NCBI GenBank assembly: GCA_003724185.1
Contig: RHGM01000001.1
Location: 1,262,001-1,326,000, forward strand
Reading direction: 5' to 3'
Length of the DNA stretch: 64,000 bases
DNA from: Porphyrobacter sp. IPPAS B-1204
GTDB lineage: Bacteria > Pseudomonadota > Alphaproteobacteria > Sphingomonadales > Sphingomonadaceae
In this document: piece after piece, positions 7,943 through 16,869 of the stretch
How the letters are laid out: the number at the start of each line of letters is the position of its first letter
How positions within the stretch are numbered: position 1 is the first letter of the stretch
Position numbers and translations under genes: made by a program
Notes under the pieces: generated by a model
What the model saw: only the letters and a program-made list of their open reading frames with translations
Database searches by the model: none
What the model was told of the DNA's origin: nothing

Positions 7943-9697
7943 CTATCCCTTCCCCGCCTGCTTCTCCGCCGCCACGCTCGCCGCTTTCAGCTGCGGGTGC
8001 TTGGAATAGAGATAGCTCTGCTGCGCCAGCGTCAGCACGTTGGACGTGACCCAGTACAGCAACAGGCCAGCTGCAAACGGCGCCATCACGAACATCAGGA
8101 TCCACGGCATGATCGCGAACATCTGCTGCTGGATCGGGTCCATCGCCGCCGGATTGAGCTTGAAGGTCAGCCACATGGTGATCCCCAGCAAGACCGCCAG
8201 CGGGCCGATGGCGAGGAAGCCAACCACTTCGTACGGCAGCAAGCCGAACAGGTTGAGGATGTGCGCAGGATCGGGCGCGCTGAGATCGGTGATCCACAGG
8301 AAGAACGGCTCGTGCCGCATCTCGATGGCGAGGACGAGCACCTTGTAGAGCGCGAAGAAAATCGGGATCTGGATCAGGAGCGGCAGGCACCCGGCGAGCG
8401 GGTTTACCTTTTCGTCCTTGTAAAGCTTCATGATTTCCTGCTGCTGACGCTGCTTGTCATCCTTGAAGCGTTCCTGGATCTCCTTCATCCGGGGCTGCAC
8501 GGCCTTCATCTGCGCCATCGAGGCAAACTGCTTCTGCGCCACCGGGAACATCAGCCCCCGGATAACGACGGTAAGCAGGATGATCGCGATGCCAAAATTG
8601 CCGACCAGCCCGTTGAGGGTGCGCAGCAGCCACAGGATCGGCTTTTCGACGATTTCGAACCAGCCCCAGCTGATCGCCTTGCCGAAATAGGTGATGCCGC
8701 CATCTTCGTAGGCGTCAAGAATCTGGCTGTCCTTGGCGCCCGCATAAAGCCGCGTCGCCTGCGTCACGCTGCCGCCTGCCGGAACCGTGGTCGCCCCATA
8801 GAGCAGATCGGCGCGGAACAGCGTGTTGCCGAGCGAACGGAAACCCGCATTGTCGGTCGTCACAGTGCCCTTGCCGTCACCCGGAACCAGCGCGCCCAGC
8901 CAGTACTGATCGGTAAAGCCCAGCCAGCTTGCCGCCCCTTCGGGGGTTTCTCCGCCCAGTTCGGCCAGCTCGTCATAGGAGTGCGGATCCCACAGCGTTC
9001 CGCCGAACACGCCGACAGGGCCGGCATGGGCCACGAACTGATCGATGGTGGCGTTGGTGCTGGTGCGCTTGATCAGCGCAAACGGCTGCACCACCGCCGG
9101 TGCCGTGCCTGCGTTGGTCACGGTCTGGGTGGCGGTGATCATGTAATTGGCATCGACCGCGAAGCGGATCGCATAGGTCACGCCGTTCGCGTCAGTGCGG
9201 GTGAGAGTGACTGGCGTGGTCGGCGTCAGCCTGGCGCCATCGGCCTGCCACAGCAGGTTCGACGGCTGACGCGCCCCGCCGCTGACAAAGCCGAACTCCG
9301 CGAAATACTGGCCCGTGGTGCCTTCGGGCGCAAAAAGGCGCACAGGGCCGGAGTCCTTGTCGATCGTCTCGCGGTAATCCTTGAGCACGATGTCATCGAT
9401 CCGCGCGCCGACGAGGTTGATTGACCCTGCCACGCGCGGGGTGTCGATCACCACGCGGTTGGGGCTGGCCAGCGCAGCCTTCAGATCGACCTTGCGCGCC
9501 GCGGCCGCATCCGCGCCAAGGCTGCCCGCGCCCGCCACAGGCTTCGCGCCGGGGATGGTGCCATCGGCAGCGGGCTCGGTCGGGATGGCCTGCGATGAAA
9601 TCGCGGCCTCAGGGTAGAAATAGCGCATCCCCACGTCCCACCCCAGAATGAGCAGGCCCGAAAGCACGACAGCGAGCAGAAGATTGCGATTGTCCAA
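7943..9697 (-). CDS. yidC: Membrane protein insertase YidC
   Basis: Inner-membrane insertase of 584 residues, working alone or with SecYEG. One N-terminal transmembrane segment (about residues 5-22) is followed by the large periplasmic beta domain (about 55-330). The conserved five-helix core comes next, including the groove Arg in LTVVIRGLMFPVAQKQ and the cytoplasmic hairpin rich in Lys/Gln. The C-terminal helices end in a short basic tail. It lies downstream of rpmH-rnpA-yidD, the classical gene order of this block in proteobacteria. Confidence 0.96.
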   Translation of the reverse strand: MDNRNLLLAVVLSGLLILGWDVGMRYFYPEAAISSQAIPTEPAADGTIPGAKPVAGAGSLGADAAAARKVDLKAALASPNRVVIDTPRVAGSINLVGARIDDIVLKDYRETIDKDSGPVRLFAPEGTTGQYFAEFGFVSGGARQPSNLLWQADGARLTPTTPVTLTRTDANGVTYAIRFAVDANYMITATQTVTNAGTAPAVVQPFALIKRTSTNATIDQFVAHAGPVGVFGGTLWDPHSYDELAELGGETPEGAASWLGFTDQYWLGALVPGDGKGTVTTDNAGFRSLGNTLFRADLLYGATTVPAGGSVTQATRLYAGAKDSQILDAYEDGGITYFGKAISWGWFEIVEKPILWLLRTLNGLVGNFGIAIILLTVVIRGLMFPVAQKQFASMAQMKAVQPRMKEIQERFKDDKQRQQQEIMKLYKDEKVNPLAGCLPLLIQIPIFFALYKVLVLAIEMRHEPFFLWITDLSAPDPAHILNLFGLLPYEVVGFLAIGPLAVLLGITMWLTFKLNPAAMDPIQQQMFAIMPWILMFVMAPFAAGLLLYWVTSNVLTLAQQSYLYSKHPQLKAASVAAEKQAGKG

Positions 9698-9760
9698 GAT
9701 GAAGCCCTGAGTATGCGTGACGTGGTGTATTATGGGGTTAAGGCAGTGCGATTTCCAGCC

Positions 9761-9970
9761 CTAAGGAACCGGATCATGCCCATGCCCGCCCCACGGATGG
9801 CAGCGCATTAGCCGCTTCGCCGCCATCCATCCACCCTTCAGCGCACCATATTTGCCGATCGCTTCAATCGCATATTGGCTGCACGAGGGGGAATAGCGGC
9901 AGGATGGCGGCAGAATGCGTGAAGGGCCGATCTGCCAGCCGCGCGCGATGAGGATGAGGAGCTGCTTCAT
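9761..9970 (-). CDS. yidD: Membrane protein insertion efficiency factor YidD
   Basis: Small membrane-associated protein of 69 residues that assists YidC-dependent insertion. The Cys-rich signature PPSCRYSPSCSQYA, the following KYGALKGGW and the C-terminal MRCHPWGGHG are all present. An N-terminal amphipathic stretch can bind the membrane. It overlaps the end of rnpA by four bases, so it is translationally coupled to it. Confidence 0.95.
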   Translation of the reverse strand: MKQLLILIARGWQIGPSRILPPSCRYSPSCSQYAIEAIGKYGALKGGWMAAKRLMRCHPWGGHGHDPVP

Positions 9971-10344
9971 TTGCGGCGATTCCCCTTTCGCGGACGCCGC
10001 CCGCCCGAAGGATCGCCCCGGCCTTCCCGCGCCCGTTCAAGCGCTTTGGCCAGTTCTTCCGCCATCAGGTGGAAGTCCCGCTCCACCCCGCCCGAACGGC
10101 CGATCAGCACGTGATCGTGATCGGGCAGGCCCTGCGTGGGCAGTGCAGCGCGCAGCAATTCGCGGAAGCGCCGCTTCATGCGGTTGCGCACCACGGCGTT
10201 GCCGATCTTCTTGGTGACGGTGATCCCGAAACGGATGCCCTGCCCTTCGTTCGGGCGGGTCAGCAGCACGAATCCGGCACGGGCATTGCGCGTGCCGCTG
10301 TTGGCGCGGAGAAAATCGGCGCGTTTGGTGAGGACGGCAATCAT
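9967..10344 (-). CDS. rnpA: Ribonuclease P protein component
   Basis: Protein subunit that supports the catalytic RNase P RNA in tRNA 5' maturation. The 125-residue product has the signature VVRNRMKRRFRE, with the RNR core that contacts the RNA, and GITVTKKIGNAV before it. The C-terminal tail is strongly basic. It follows rpmH on the same strand after a 127-bp spacer holding three perfect hairpins. I see no convincing ribosome-binding site before its ATG, so folding of the spacer may affect its translation. Confidence 0.94.
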   Translation of the reverse strand: MIAVLTKRADFLRANSGTRNARAGFVLLTRPNEGQGIRFGITVTKKIGNAVVRNRMKRRFRELLRAALPTQGLPDHDHVLIGRSGGVERDFHLMAEELAKALERAREGRGDPSGGRRPRKGNRRK

Positions 10345-10364
10345 GTTCGGTTTGGTAACGAAAA

Positions 10365-10385
10365 CGGGCTCCCGGAGGGAGCCCG
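10365..10385 (-). terminator. Terminator-like hairpin just upstream of rnpA
   Basis: A perfect 9-bp stem (CGGGCTCCC paired with GGGAGCCCG) with a 3-nt loop. In the minus-strand transcript it is followed by GTTTTCGTT. It sits between rpmH and rnpA and may attenuate or set a processing end before rnpA. Confidence 0.5.
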
Positions 10386-10410
10386 CAAGCGCGACCGCGC
10401 GCCCGCAGCG

Positions 10411-10430
10411 ACGGGGCCTTCAGGCCCCGT
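10411..10430. repeat. Perfect 8-bp hairpin in the rpmH-rnpA spacer
   Basis: ACGGGGCC and GGCCCCGT flank a 4-nt loop. This is the middle one of three hairpins in the 127-bp spacer. Confidence 0.5.
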
Positions 10431-10442
10431 GAGCGAGGATGC

Positions 10443-10462
10443 CGCAGCCCGGAGGGGCTGCG
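10443..10462. repeat. Perfect 8-bp hairpin directly after rpmH
   Basis: CGCAGCCC and GGGCTGCG flank a 4-nt loop, starting nine bases beyond the rpmH stop codon. There is no U-run after it on the minus strand, so it may protect or process the rpmH 3' end rather than terminate. Confidence 0.45.
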
Positions 10463-10471
10463 AAAAACAAG

Positions 10472-10606
10472 TTACGCGCAGAGCTTCTTGCGGCCGCGGT
10501 TGCGGCGGGCGCGAAGCACCTTGCGGCCACCCGGGGTCGCCTTGCGCGCGAAGAAACCGTGGCGACGGGCGCGCACGAGATTGCTGGGTTGGAAGGTCCG
10601 CTTCAT
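10472..10606 (-). CDS. rpmH: 50S ribosomal protein L34
   Basis: A 44-residue, very basic ribosomal protein. It starts with [18 protein letters not shown], contains the conserved Arg/Lys-rich [20 protein letters not shown], and ends in a Cys-Ala pair. The length is exactly that of bacterial L34. It heads the rpmH-rnpA-yidD-yidC-engB block; its promoter must lie within the 94-bp gap up to 10700. Confidence 0.97.
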   Translation of the reverse strand: MKRTFQPSNLVRARRHGFFARKATPGGRKVLRARRNRGRKKLCA

Positions 10607-10700
10607 AAAATCCTCGAAAAAGTGACCGGCCGGATCGTATCGGGTTCACCAACACACCTGCCGGGGCCGCAAAGCTGCGACCGCGATCAGACCGGCGCCG

Positions 10701-11690
10701 TTATGGGAAAGCCGGGGTTGAGTCAAGCAAACCCGCGCCAAGTTCCGCATATGCAAGGCGCGGTGCAGGCGAAATCGCGGTGCGCAGGCCAGCGGGCGCA
10801 CGCAGCGCTTCCAGCAACGCCCCGCCCGAACGGGCCAGCGCCAGCCGCAATCCGCTTTCCAGACCTTCATCCAGCACGCGGGTCGCAGGGGTGCGGGCCG
10901 CGGGGGCGATCCAGCGGGCCATATCCTCGCCCTGCAACCACAGCGCGCCTGCATGCGGCACCGAATTGGTCATGGCGTAAAAGGCGCGGGCGTCATCGGC
11001 GGTCATGCCCATTTCGGCATAGTAATCGAGGTAAAGCCGGTTTTCGGGCGCATCGGGAGCAAAGTCGGCAGGCTCGCGACCACGTTCGTCGCGCCAGGAA
11101 TGCACCGCGAACAGCGCGCCGGGATCAAGCGTGCGGCGGGTTCCCGCCAGAAACAGCTCCACCGCGCCCGACCGCGCCGATCCGCCAGCAGGGACATGGG
11201 TGGCAAGGCCAGCAGCGCGAATCGCCCGGCCCAGCGCAAGGTTGGCCAGATCGTGGCTGGTGCCCGGCGCATCGGCGAATTCGATCACCTCCAGCCCCGG
11301 AAAGGCGGCCAACATCGCGGCAAAGGCCTGCGGGCTGGCGGCATCGGTGGAGGCGACCAGTGCAGCGCGCTTGCCATCGATCACGCGGAACGGACCAAAC
11401 CGCGCAATCCCGGCTACCTGAGCGGCGGCGGGGGCGGACTGGCGCGGCGCCTGCGCGATAAAGCGCACCGGCTGTTCGATGATGGTTTCGGTGATGATCA
11501 CGCCGCCCGTGCGGGCCACGGTGGTTGTCGCAGGGCTATCCTCGACCCGCACCCAACGCTGGCTGGCGGGATCCCATTCCTCGACCCAGCTGATCCGCTC
11601 GACCACGCGTGCGCCCTGCTGCGCATGGAGCGCCGCGCCGGGCAGCAGCAGCGCAAAAGCAGCAAGCAGAAGGGCAAGGGCGCGGTTCAT
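10701..11690 (-). CDS. Secreted ClpP/crotonase-fold protein (COG3904-like)
   Basis: Predicted periplasmic protein of 329 residues. ATG 11690 starts a clear signal peptide (hydrophobic core LLLAAFALLLPGAALHAQ). The C-terminal half has a ClpP-like layout: SHDLANLALGRAIRAAGL, a helix-plus-Gly element VPAGGSARSGAVELFLAG, then GALFAVHSWRDE. This resembles COG3904, where Ser in the first element and His in the second are the candidate catalytic residues. The first 100 residues match nothing I recognise. No operon partner is obvious. Enzyme activity is inference. Confidence 0.6.
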   Translation of the reverse strand: MNRALALLLAAFALLLPGAALHAQQGARVVERISWVEEWDPASQRWVRVEDSPATTTVARTGGVIITETIIEQPVRFIAQAPRQSAPAAAQVAGIARFGPFRVIDGKRAALVASTDAASPQAFAAMLAAFPGLEVIEFADAPGTSHDLANLALGRAIRAAGLATHVPAGGSARSGAVELFLAGTRRTLDPGALFAVHSWRDERGREPADFAPDAPENRLYLDYYAEMGMTADDARAFYAMTNSVPHAGALWLQGEDMARWIAPAARTPATRVLDEGLESGLRLALARSGGALLEALRAPAGLRTAISPAPRLAYAELGAGLLDSTPAFP

Positions 11691-11877
11691 GACCGCCTTG
11701 TCGCCCCGCACCGCCTGCCAATTCGCCAAGATTTATGCTTTAAAAAAGCCTTAGTATTGGTGCGGAGGGGGCGGCGGAATGGCTTGCTCAGGCTGAACTG
11801 CCCGGCAATGGAACCGCTCGACAACCCTCTCACAAATCTGCACAATCACGCTCTTGGGGCGGTTGAGGGTCAAGCAG

Positions 11878-13368
11878 ATGGTCGCGCTGGTGAAGACGGT
11901 TGCCTACCTCGGGCTGGAGGCGCGCGCCGTGGAGGTGCAGTGCCAGGTCGGGCCGGGGATGCCGCGCTTCACCGTGGTCGGCCTGCCCGACAAGGCGGTG
12001 AGCGAAAGCCGCGAACGGGTGCAATCGGCGCTGGCCGCGATGGGTCTGGCGCTTCCGCCCAAGCGGATCACGGTGAACCTTTCACCCGCCGATCTGCCCA
12101 AAGACGGATCGCATTATGACCTGCCGATCGCGCTTGCCCTGCTGGCCGCAATGGGCGTGACCGATGCCGAACAATTGGGGGACTGGATCGCGGTGGGAGA
12201 ACTCGCGCTGGATGGCCGCGTGGTTGCCAGCCCCGGCGTGCTGATCGCCGCGCTCCATGCTAGCGAGGCCGGGACGGGCCTGATCTGCCCCGCCGAACAA
12301 GGCCCCGAAGCGCGCTGGGCCAGCGGGGTGCCGGTGCTCGCCCCGCGTGATCTGATGAGCCTGCTGGGACATCTCAAAGGCAGCCTTGTCCTCGACGAAC
12401 CGGCGCGGGGCGAGGTCGCCGAAATGACCGGCGGCAATGATCTTCGCCAAGTGAAGGGACAGGAAACCGCCAAACGCGCCTTGGAAATCGCGGCCGCCGG
12501 GGGGCACAACCTGATGATGGTCGGCCCGCCCGGATCGGGCAAAAGCCTGCTGGCGAGCTGCCTGCCCGGCATCCTTCCCGACCTGACACCGGGGGAGGCG
12601 CTGGAAGTGTCGATGGTACAATCGGTCGCCGGAACGCTGGAGGCGGGCCGCATCAGCCGCGCCCGCCCGTTCCGCGCGCCGCATCATTCAGCCAGCATGG
12701 CGGCGCTGACAGGCGGGGGGCTGAAGGTGCGCCCCGGAGAGGTCAGCCTCGCGCATCTGGGCGTGCTGTTCCTCGATGAACTGCCCGAATTCCAGCGCCC
12801 GGTGCTCGATTCGCTGCGCCAGCCGCTGGAAACAGGCAAGGTCGATGTTGCCCGCGCCAATGCCCATGTGACCTTCCCTGCCCGCGTCCAGCTGGTGGCA
12901 GCGATGAACCCGTGCCGCTGCGGATACGCGGGCGATCCGGCGAGGAACTGCAACAAGTATCCCCGCTGCGTCGGCGATTATCAGGCGCGGCTCTCCGGCC
13001 CCTTGCTCGACCGGATCGACCTGCATGTGCATGTCGGCGCGGTCAGCGCGATCGACATGGCCCTGCCCCCGCCCGCCGAAGGCAGCGCCGAAGTCGCCCG
13101 CCGGGTGGCCGCCGCCCGCGCCGTGCAGGTGGCGCGGGGGGTGCGATCGAACGCCGAGCTTGAGGGCGAACGGCTCGATCAATATGCCACGCCTGACGAG
13201 GCCGGGCGCAAGCTGCTGCTGCAGGCCGCCGAAAAGCTGCGCCTGTCCGCACGCGGGTATACAAGGATGCTGCGGGTGGCGCGCACGATTGCCGATCTTG
13301 CCGGAGCCGACACGGTTGGCCGCACCCACATCGCCGAGGCGCTATCCTATCGGCTGATGACGGGTTAA
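11878..13368 (+). CDS. comM: YifB/ComM family Mg chelatase-like AAA ATPase
   Basis: AAA+ ATPase of 496 residues; ComM relatives promote branch migration during natural transformation. An N-terminal Lon-protease-like fold (residues 1-180, GMPRFTVVGLPDKAV) precedes the Mg-chelatase AAA module. The module has Walker A GPPGSGKS (216-223) and Walker B LFLDELPEF. A zinc-binding NPCRCGYAGDP loop and the C-terminal lid follow. ATG 11878 is chosen over the upstream in-frame TTG 11854 because GAGG lies nine bases before it and homologues begin at this point. Confidence 0.93.
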   Translation: MVALVKTVAYLGLEARAVEVQCQVGPGMPRFTVVGLPDKAVSESRERVQSALAAMGLALPPKRITVNLSPADLPKDGSHYDLPIALALLAAMGVTDAEQLGDWIAVGELALDGRVVASPGVLIAALHASEAGTGLICPAEQGPEARWASGVPVLAPRDLMSLLGHLKGSLVLDEPARGEVAEMTGGNDLRQVKGQETAKRALEIAAAGGHNLMMVGPPGSGKSLLASCLPGILPDLTPGEALEVSMVQSVAGTLEAGRISRARPFRAPHHSASMAALTGGGLKVRPGEVSLAHLGVLFLDELPEFQRPVLDSLRQPLETGKVDVARANAHVTFPARVQLVAAMNPCRCGYAGDPARNCNKYPRCVGDYQARLSGPLLDRIDLHVHVGAVSAIDMALPPPAEGSAEVARRVAAARAVQVARGVRSNAELEGERLDQYATPDEAGRKLLLQAAEKLRLSARGYTRMLRVARTIADLAGADTVGRTHIAEALSYRLMTG

Positions 13369-13415
13369 GAGGCCCGCCGAGGCCGGTTCCCCCTCCCGGC
13401 CCGATCAAGGGCGCA

Positions 13416-14255
13416 TTGGCGATTTCGGACGATTCTTCAGCAATGGCGGCGTCAGAGCCGCGCGGGCTTGCGAGCCTGTGGCAAGCGGTGCGCGACACGC
13501 CGCAGCGGCGCAAGGCAGCCAGCCTTGCGATCGCGCTGACGCTGGAGGCGCTGATCCTGCTGCTGCTGCTGACCCTCGGCACGCAAATTGCGGGGGACGG
13601 CAAGCGCGAGGTGGTGACCTCCATGACCGCCATCGAATTCGCCGCACCGCCCGAGCCGGAACAGGCCGAAGAGCCCGCGAGCGACAGCGCCGCCGCGCCC
13701 GACACGCCGACGCCGCCCGTGACCGATCAGCCGCTTGATCCCGAACCGCTGCGCCCCTCACCGCTGGCATTGAAACCCAGCCCCGCGCCGGAACCCGAAC
13801 AGCCCCGGCAACAACCCCCGCAGGAGCCCAAGCCACAGGCCAGCCCTTCGCCCAAGATCGGCGCACGCATCCGGCCTGGAGGCACGATGGGGCCTGCCGA
13901 CACCGGCAATCCGCGCACCGCGGGCGACAGCGAAAGGGTCGGCACCGCCCCCAATGGCGAGCCGCTCTATGCAGCTCGCTGGTACCGCGAACCCACCGAT
14001 CAGGAGCTTTCCGGCTACCTCTCCACCGCCAATGGCCCGGGCTATGCGCTGATCGCGTGCAGAACCGTTCGCGATTACTATGTCGAGGATTGCGTGCTCG
14101 AAAGCGAAGGGCCGCAAGGTTCCATGATGGGCCGCGCGGTGCTGGCTGCCGCCTGGCAGTTCCGGGTGCGCCCCGCGCGGATCGGCGGGCGCGAACAGTT
14201 CGGCACATGGGTTCGCATCCGCATCACCTATTCGGTGCGCAAGGGCCAGCGTTAG
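13416..14255 (+). CDS. TonB-like envelope protein with proline-rich linker
   Basis: The layout is a short cytoplasmic N-terminus, one transmembrane helix (LEALILLLLLTLG), a Pro/Glu/Gln-rich linker of about 100 residues, and a compact C-terminal domain ending in VRIRITYSVRKGQR. This matches TonB-type energy transducers in outline. The C-terminal domain is only weakly TonB-like, and no ExbB/ExbD genes are adjacent. The start is unclear. TTG 13416 has AAGGG five bases before it, while ATG 13443 has no ribosome-binding site. It converges on recQ with a three-base overlap. Confidence 0.6.
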   Translation: MAISDDSSAMAASEPRGLASLWQAVRDTPQRRKAASLAIALTLEALILLLLLTLGTQIAGDGKREVVTSMTAIEFAAPPEPEQAEEPASDSAAAPDTPTPPVTDQPLDPEPLRPSPLALKPSPAPEPEQPRQQPPQEPKPQASPSPKIGARIRPGGTMGPADTGNPRTAGDSERVGTAPNGEPLYAARWYREPTDQELSGYLSTANGPGYALIACRTVRDYYVEDCVLESEGPQGSMMGRAVLAAAWQFRVRPARIGGREQFGTWVRIRITYSVRKGQR

Positions 14256-16045
14256 GCCCGCAGGTGATCGCGGACCACCGCGATGAAATCCGCCCCCCAC
14301 GTCTCCAGCTTCTTCGCGCCGACGCCGGGAATCGTGCCGAGTTCGGCGAGCGTTTCCGGGCATTGGTGCGCCATGTCGCGCAGCACTGAATCGTGGAAGA
14401 TGACATAGGCCGGAACGCCGTGTTCGCTCGCCAGCGCCTTGCGGCGGTTGCGGAGCGCCTCGAACAGCGGGTTGCCGACAGGATTGGGCGCGTTGCCTTC
14501 GCCGCGTGCACGCCGATTGCGGCGTTGGCGCACGGGGGGTTCTGCAATGGCAACCCCTGCCTCACCCTTCAGCACCGGGCGCGCTTCGGGGCCGAGCATC
14601 AACCCGCCATGCTCGGTCGCCGCCAGCATCCCCTGCGCCACCAGCGTCCGGGCCAAGGGGCGCAGCAGCCGCGCTTCGTGGGCGTCCACGATCCCGAACA
14701 CCGACAGGGCTTCATGCCCGCGTGCGGTGATGCGGTCATCGCTCGTGCCGGTCAGCACCTTTTCGATGTGGCCGATCCCGAAGCTCTGCCCGGTGCGATA
14801 GACAGCCGACAACAGCTTGCGCGCGAGTTCACTGGCGTCGATGACTTCGGGCGGGTTTTCGCAATTGTCGCACTTGCCGCATTGCGCAGGCGGGTGCTCG
14901 CCAAAGTGCTTCAGCAACACGGCCCGCCGGCATTCATGGGTGTAGACCAGCCCGGACAGCGTCTGCAGCTTGGCCTTTTCAACCCCCAACCGCTCCGGCT
15001 CCACTTCGTTCAGCCATTGCTGGGCGCGGGCGAAATCGCTGACACCCCACAGCATATGCGCCTCGGCCGGATCACCATCGCGGCCCGCACGGCCGGTTTC
15101 CTGGTAATAGGCCTCGATCGATTTGGGCAGCCCGGCATGGATGACGAAGCGCACGTCGGGCTTGTCGATCCCCATGCCAAAGGCGATGGTGGCGACCATT
15201 ACCATGCTTTCCGACGCCACAAACTGCGCCTGCACCGCAGCGCGGCGTTCGGGCTCCAGCCCGGCGTGATAGAACGCTGCTTCGCGGCCGGACCGGACGA
15301 TCTGGGCGGCGATGTCCTCGGTGGCCTTGCGGCTCGGCGCGTAGACGATGCCGGCGCCTTCCATCCGCTGGAGCAGGTCGATGATCTGGCGCGGGCCGTT
15401 ATCGCGGGGCGTGATGGCGTAGCGGATGTTGGGCCGGTCAAACCCGGCAACGATCATGCCCTCTTCGGGGATTCCCAGTTGGCGCAGGATGTCGACGCGG
15501 GTCGCTGGGTCCGCCGTGGCGGTCAGCGCGAGGCGCGGCACATGTGGAAAGCGATCGAGCACCGGGCGCAGCATCCGGTAATCGGGGCGGAAATCATGGC
15601 CCCATTCGGACACACAATGCGCCTCGTCGATGGCGAACAGCGACACCGGCGCGCGCTCGATCAGGTTCTGGAAACCGGCAGTCGCAGCGCGTTCGGGGGC
15701 GACATAGAGCAGATCGAGATCGCCGTTACGAAATGCCTCGGCGGTGGCGGCGTTGTCGGTGTCGGCAGATGTCATCGAAGCGGCGCGGATGCCCGCCGCG
15801 CTGGCGGAACGGATCTGGTCGTGCATCAGCGCGATCAGCGGCGATATGACGATGGCAGTGCCGTGCCGGGCGAGAGCGGGCACCTGATAGCACAGGCTCT
15901 TGCCGGCCCCCGTCGGCATCAGCGCCAGGGTGTGCGCGCCTGCCATGACCCTGCCGATGACAGCTTCCTGCTGCCCGCGGAAGGCGGGAAAGCCGAAGGT
16001 GCGGCGCAGGATATCATGGCATTCTGGAGGGGCGACCGGATTCAT
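14252..16045 (-). CDS. recQ: ATP-dependent DNA helicase RecQ
   Basis: A 3'-5' DNA helicase for recombination and replication-fork repair, 597 residues. Walker A is MPTGAGKS, the DEAH box with aromatic-rich loop is IDEAHCVSEWGHDF, and motif VI is QETGRAGRDG. The RecQ zinc-binding cysteines are in CRRAVLL and CGKCDNC. A C-terminal HRDC domain covers about residues 515-597. The upstream HxlR gene is 62 bp away on the same strand, so read-through from it is possible. Confidence 0.95.
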   Translation of the reverse strand: MNPVAPPECHDILRRTFGFPAFRGQQEAVIGRVMAGAHTLALMPTGAGKSLCYQVPALARHGTAIVISPLIALMHDQIRSASAAGIRAASMTSADTDNAATAEAFRNGDLDLLYVAPERAATAGFQNLIERAPVSLFAIDEAHCVSEWGHDFRPDYRMLRPVLDRFPHVPRLALTATADPATRVDILRQLGIPEEGMIVAGFDRPNIRYAITPRDNGPRQIIDLLQRMEGAGIVYAPSRKATEDIAAQIVRSGREAAFYHAGLEPERRAAVQAQFVASESMVMVATIAFGMGIDKPDVRFVIHAGLPKSIEAYYQETGRAGRDGDPAEAHMLWGVSDFARAQQWLNEVEPERLGVEKAKLQTLSGLVYTHECRRAVLLKHFGEHPPAQCGKCDNCENPPEVIDASELARKLLSAVYRTGQSFGIGHIEKVLTGTSDDRITARGHEALSVFGIVDAHEARLLRPLARTLVAQGMLAATEHGGLMLGPEARPVLKGEAGVAIAEPPVRQRRNRRARGEGNAPNPVGNPLFEALRNRRKALASEHGVPAYVIFHDSVLRDMAHQCPETLAELGTIPGVGAKKLETWGADFIAVVRDHLRA

Positions 16046-16107
16046 GGCCGCAGCCCTAACCGATTGCGCCAGCGCAGGGCACCCGCCCCCGCGCCGCTAT
16101 CGACCGA

Positions 16108-16662
16108 TTATCGCGCCGCTGCTGCCTTGGCCGCGGCGATATCGACCACATCGCCCTTACCCAGCGAAGCGCCGGGCGTGGCGATGGTGCCATCGGCGCG
16201 CTTGCCGAGGTCAGCGGGGCGGGTCAGCCACAAGTCCTGATGGCCGAGAATCCGCCCGTCATGGGCAAGGATCGAGACCGGACCGATCGGCAAACGGTCC
16301 CGCTCGTCAACCAGCACCGGGTCTTCGACCACGGTTTCGCTACCGTATTTCTGCCCCCACTGGCGCAGCGCCAGCATCGCGGGCAGCAGGTCGAAGCCCT
16401 TTTCGGTCAGGCGGTATTCGATCTTGCGGCGGTCATCGGCGCAGGGTTCCCGCTTGAGAATGCCGTGTTCGACCAGCTTGGCGAGGCGGTTGGAGAGGAT
16501 GTTGCGGGCGATCCCGAGCTCGCTCAGGAATTCCTCGAAGTGTTTGAGTCCATTGAAACTGGCGCGCAGGATCATGAACGACCAGCGTTCCCCCATCACC
16601 TCCAACGCCTGCGGCAGCCCGCATTCGATGAGTTCGCGCAGCGGTTCTCTCAAATCACCCAT
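16108..16662 (-). CDS. HxlR family winged-helix transcriptional regulator
   Basis: DNA-binding regulator of 184 residues. An HxlR-type winged helix (about residues 10-105) includes GERWSFMILRASFNG, ISSRL-like NILSNRLAKLVEHG and DDRRKIEYRLTEKGFDLLP. A C-terminal extension of about 80 residues may hold a ligand or oligomerisation function. It is transcribed divergently from the small secreted protein gene at 16870. The 207-bp AT-rich region between them holds several palindromes, so autoregulation and control of the neighbour are likely. Confidence 0.88.
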   Translation of the reverse strand: MGDLREPLRELIECGLPQALEVMGERWSFMILRASFNGLKHFEEFLSELGIARNILSNRLAKLVEHGILKREPCADDRRKIEYRLTEKGFDLLPAMLALRQWGQKYGSETVVEDPVLVDERDRLPIGPVSILAHDGRILGHQDLWLTRPADLGKRADGTIATPGASLGKGDVVDIAAAKAAAAR

Positions 16663-16735
16663 ATTGCGTGTCCCTTCCCCTTCCGGGGTGATGTGTAGCC
16701 GATTTTCCGGCCGTCACAAAAAAATTTCAGTTTTC

Positions 16736-16807
16736 AGTTGCAACTCACAACCTAGTTAGATAGGTAGTGAATAGCAACTGGTTTCGAATCGAAATGTTGC
16801 ATTGCAA
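16736..16807. promoter_or_regulatory. AT-rich divergent promoter region with three palindromes
   Basis: AGTTGCAACT (16736-16745), TTTCGAATCGAAA (16782-16794) and TTGCATTGCAA (16797-16807) are perfect inverted repeats in an otherwise high-GC window. They lie between the HxlR regulator and the gene at 16870. They are candidate HxlR operators, but the sequence cannot show which one is bound. Confidence 0.45.
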
Positions 16808-16869
16808 AATACGGTGAGTGAGACCACAGGGGCACCCGCCCCCTAAGGCAACAGGTAAAGGATACCCCG

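Noticed and set aside
7640-9424. 594-codon open frame on the plus strand
   Set aside because: Fully antisense to yidC. Its product is His/Arg/Gln-rich with no domain, as expected from a high-GC shadow frame.
14393-16240. 615-codon open frame on the plus strand
   Set aside because: Antisense to recQ, low-complexity composition and no recognisable motif.
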